Below are positions 5,326-5,486 of a stretch of 5,486 bases of DNA, piece by piece. Under the pieces are notes generated by a model. That model searched no databases. It saw only the letters and a list, made by a program, of their open reading frames with translations, and had not been told where the DNA came from. Position 1 is the stretch's first letter. Each line of letters opens with the position of its first letter. The translations under genes were made by a program, and so were the position numbers. This DNA is from Ignavibacteria bacterium (GTDB lineage Bacteria; Bacteroidota; Ignavibacteria; Ignavibacteriales; Melioribacteraceae), in NCBI GenBank assembly GCA_027347545.1, contig DAIEQT010000343.1, positions 1-5,486 on the forward strand, written 5' to 3'.

Positions 5326-5486
5326 ATTGAGCTTACCAATCACCGCATCTGTTATTTGTTGTGTACTTGCTGCACCTTTAGAGAATACTTCAGCGCTGCC
5401 TCTAAGTTTCATCATATCATAACTTTGAACTTTGCCTTCTGAAACTACAGCAGAAATTGCTGATTTTATTTTATTTGCAATCTCAT
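5320..5486 (-). CDS. Isocitrate/isopropylmalate-type dehydrogenase, C-terminal fragment (5' end outside window)
   Basis: On the - strand a frame open from the window edge (first full codon at 5484-5482) runs 54 codons to a TGA at 5322-5320. The fragment ends with 'SEGKVQSYDMMKL' followed by 'GAASTQQITDAVIGKL'. This is the conserved C-terminal signature of the NAD(P)-dependent isocitrate/3-isopropylmalate/homoisocitrate dehydrogenase family: G-x-x-x-x-Y-D, then A-S-T-x-x-[IM]-T-D-A-[VI]-I. These enzymes oxidatively decarboxylate 2-hydroxy acids to 2-oxo acids. The substrate-deciding residues lie in the missing N-terminal part. The downstream aconitase-family gene on the same strand would supply isocitrate or homoisocitrate as substrate; 3-isopropylmalate is also possible in principle. 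The last codon and stop (ACG TGA) fall inside the repeat array that follows. Confidence 0.82.
   Translation of the reverse strand, partial: EIANKIKSAISAVVSEGKVQSYDMMKLRGSAEVFSKGAASTQQITDAVIGKLNT

Noticed and set aside
4935..5442. Plus-strand open frames over the four-helix-bundle gene and repeat array (4935-5180, 5149-5442).
   Set aside because: The first is antisense to the S23-type gene. The second translates the pyrimidine-rich repeat into a low-complexity Phe/Ser/Leu string and continues antisense to the dehydrogenase.

Overview
The window looks like chromosome from a moderately AT-rich member of the Bacteroidota/Ignavibacteriota group. Evidence: a TonB-dependent receptor directly followed by a DUF4249-type lipoprotein, a PEGA plus Reg_prop-type propeller lipoprotein, and an S23-type four-helix-bundle gene. 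Shine-Dalgarno-like sequences precede three of the genes, which fits an Ignavibacteria-like lineage better than classical Bacteroidia. The lineage is inferred from gene content, not from a search.

Left half (1-2850, + strand): a compact cell-envelope operon. The C-terminal end of an outer-membrane TonB-dependent receptor overlaps by 4 bp (ATGA) the start of a DUF4249-like lipoprotein. A 14-bp gap then leads to a 494-residue lipoprotein with two PEGA domains and seven propeller repeats. Both smaller proteins carry lipobox cysteines, so the operon probably builds an outer-membrane uptake or sensing assembly with two lipid-anchored partners. Its substrate cannot be read from the sequence.

Right half (2847-5486, - strand): a metabolic cluster. 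Transcription runs from the C-terminal end of an isocitrate/3-isopropylmalate-type decarboxylating dehydrogenase, through a small four-helix-bundle gene, to a full-length 649-residue aconitase-family enzyme that resembles fungal homoaconitase (LYS4). Hydratase and dehydrogenase would catalyse consecutive steps, either in the alpha-aminoadipate route (homocitrate to 2-oxoadipate) or in the TCA cycle (citrate to 2-oxoglutarate). The two halves converge and share a 4-bp CTAG in which both stop codons lie.

The most unusual structure is around the four-helix-bundle gene (4838-5194). It separates the two metabolic genes and is bracketed, exactly 2 bp outside its start and stop codons, by inverted copies of a degenerate purine/pyrimidine repeat (GACGT / ACGTC ends). 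The right side extends as a 130-bp array of related units that runs into the dehydrogenase stop codon. A further copy of the same repeat, with a 14-nt exact match, lies in frame inside the aconitase gene. This suggests a small mobile or spreading repeat family, possibly linked to the four-helix-bundle gene. No RNA genes, CRISPR arrays, transposases or convincing terminators were seen.
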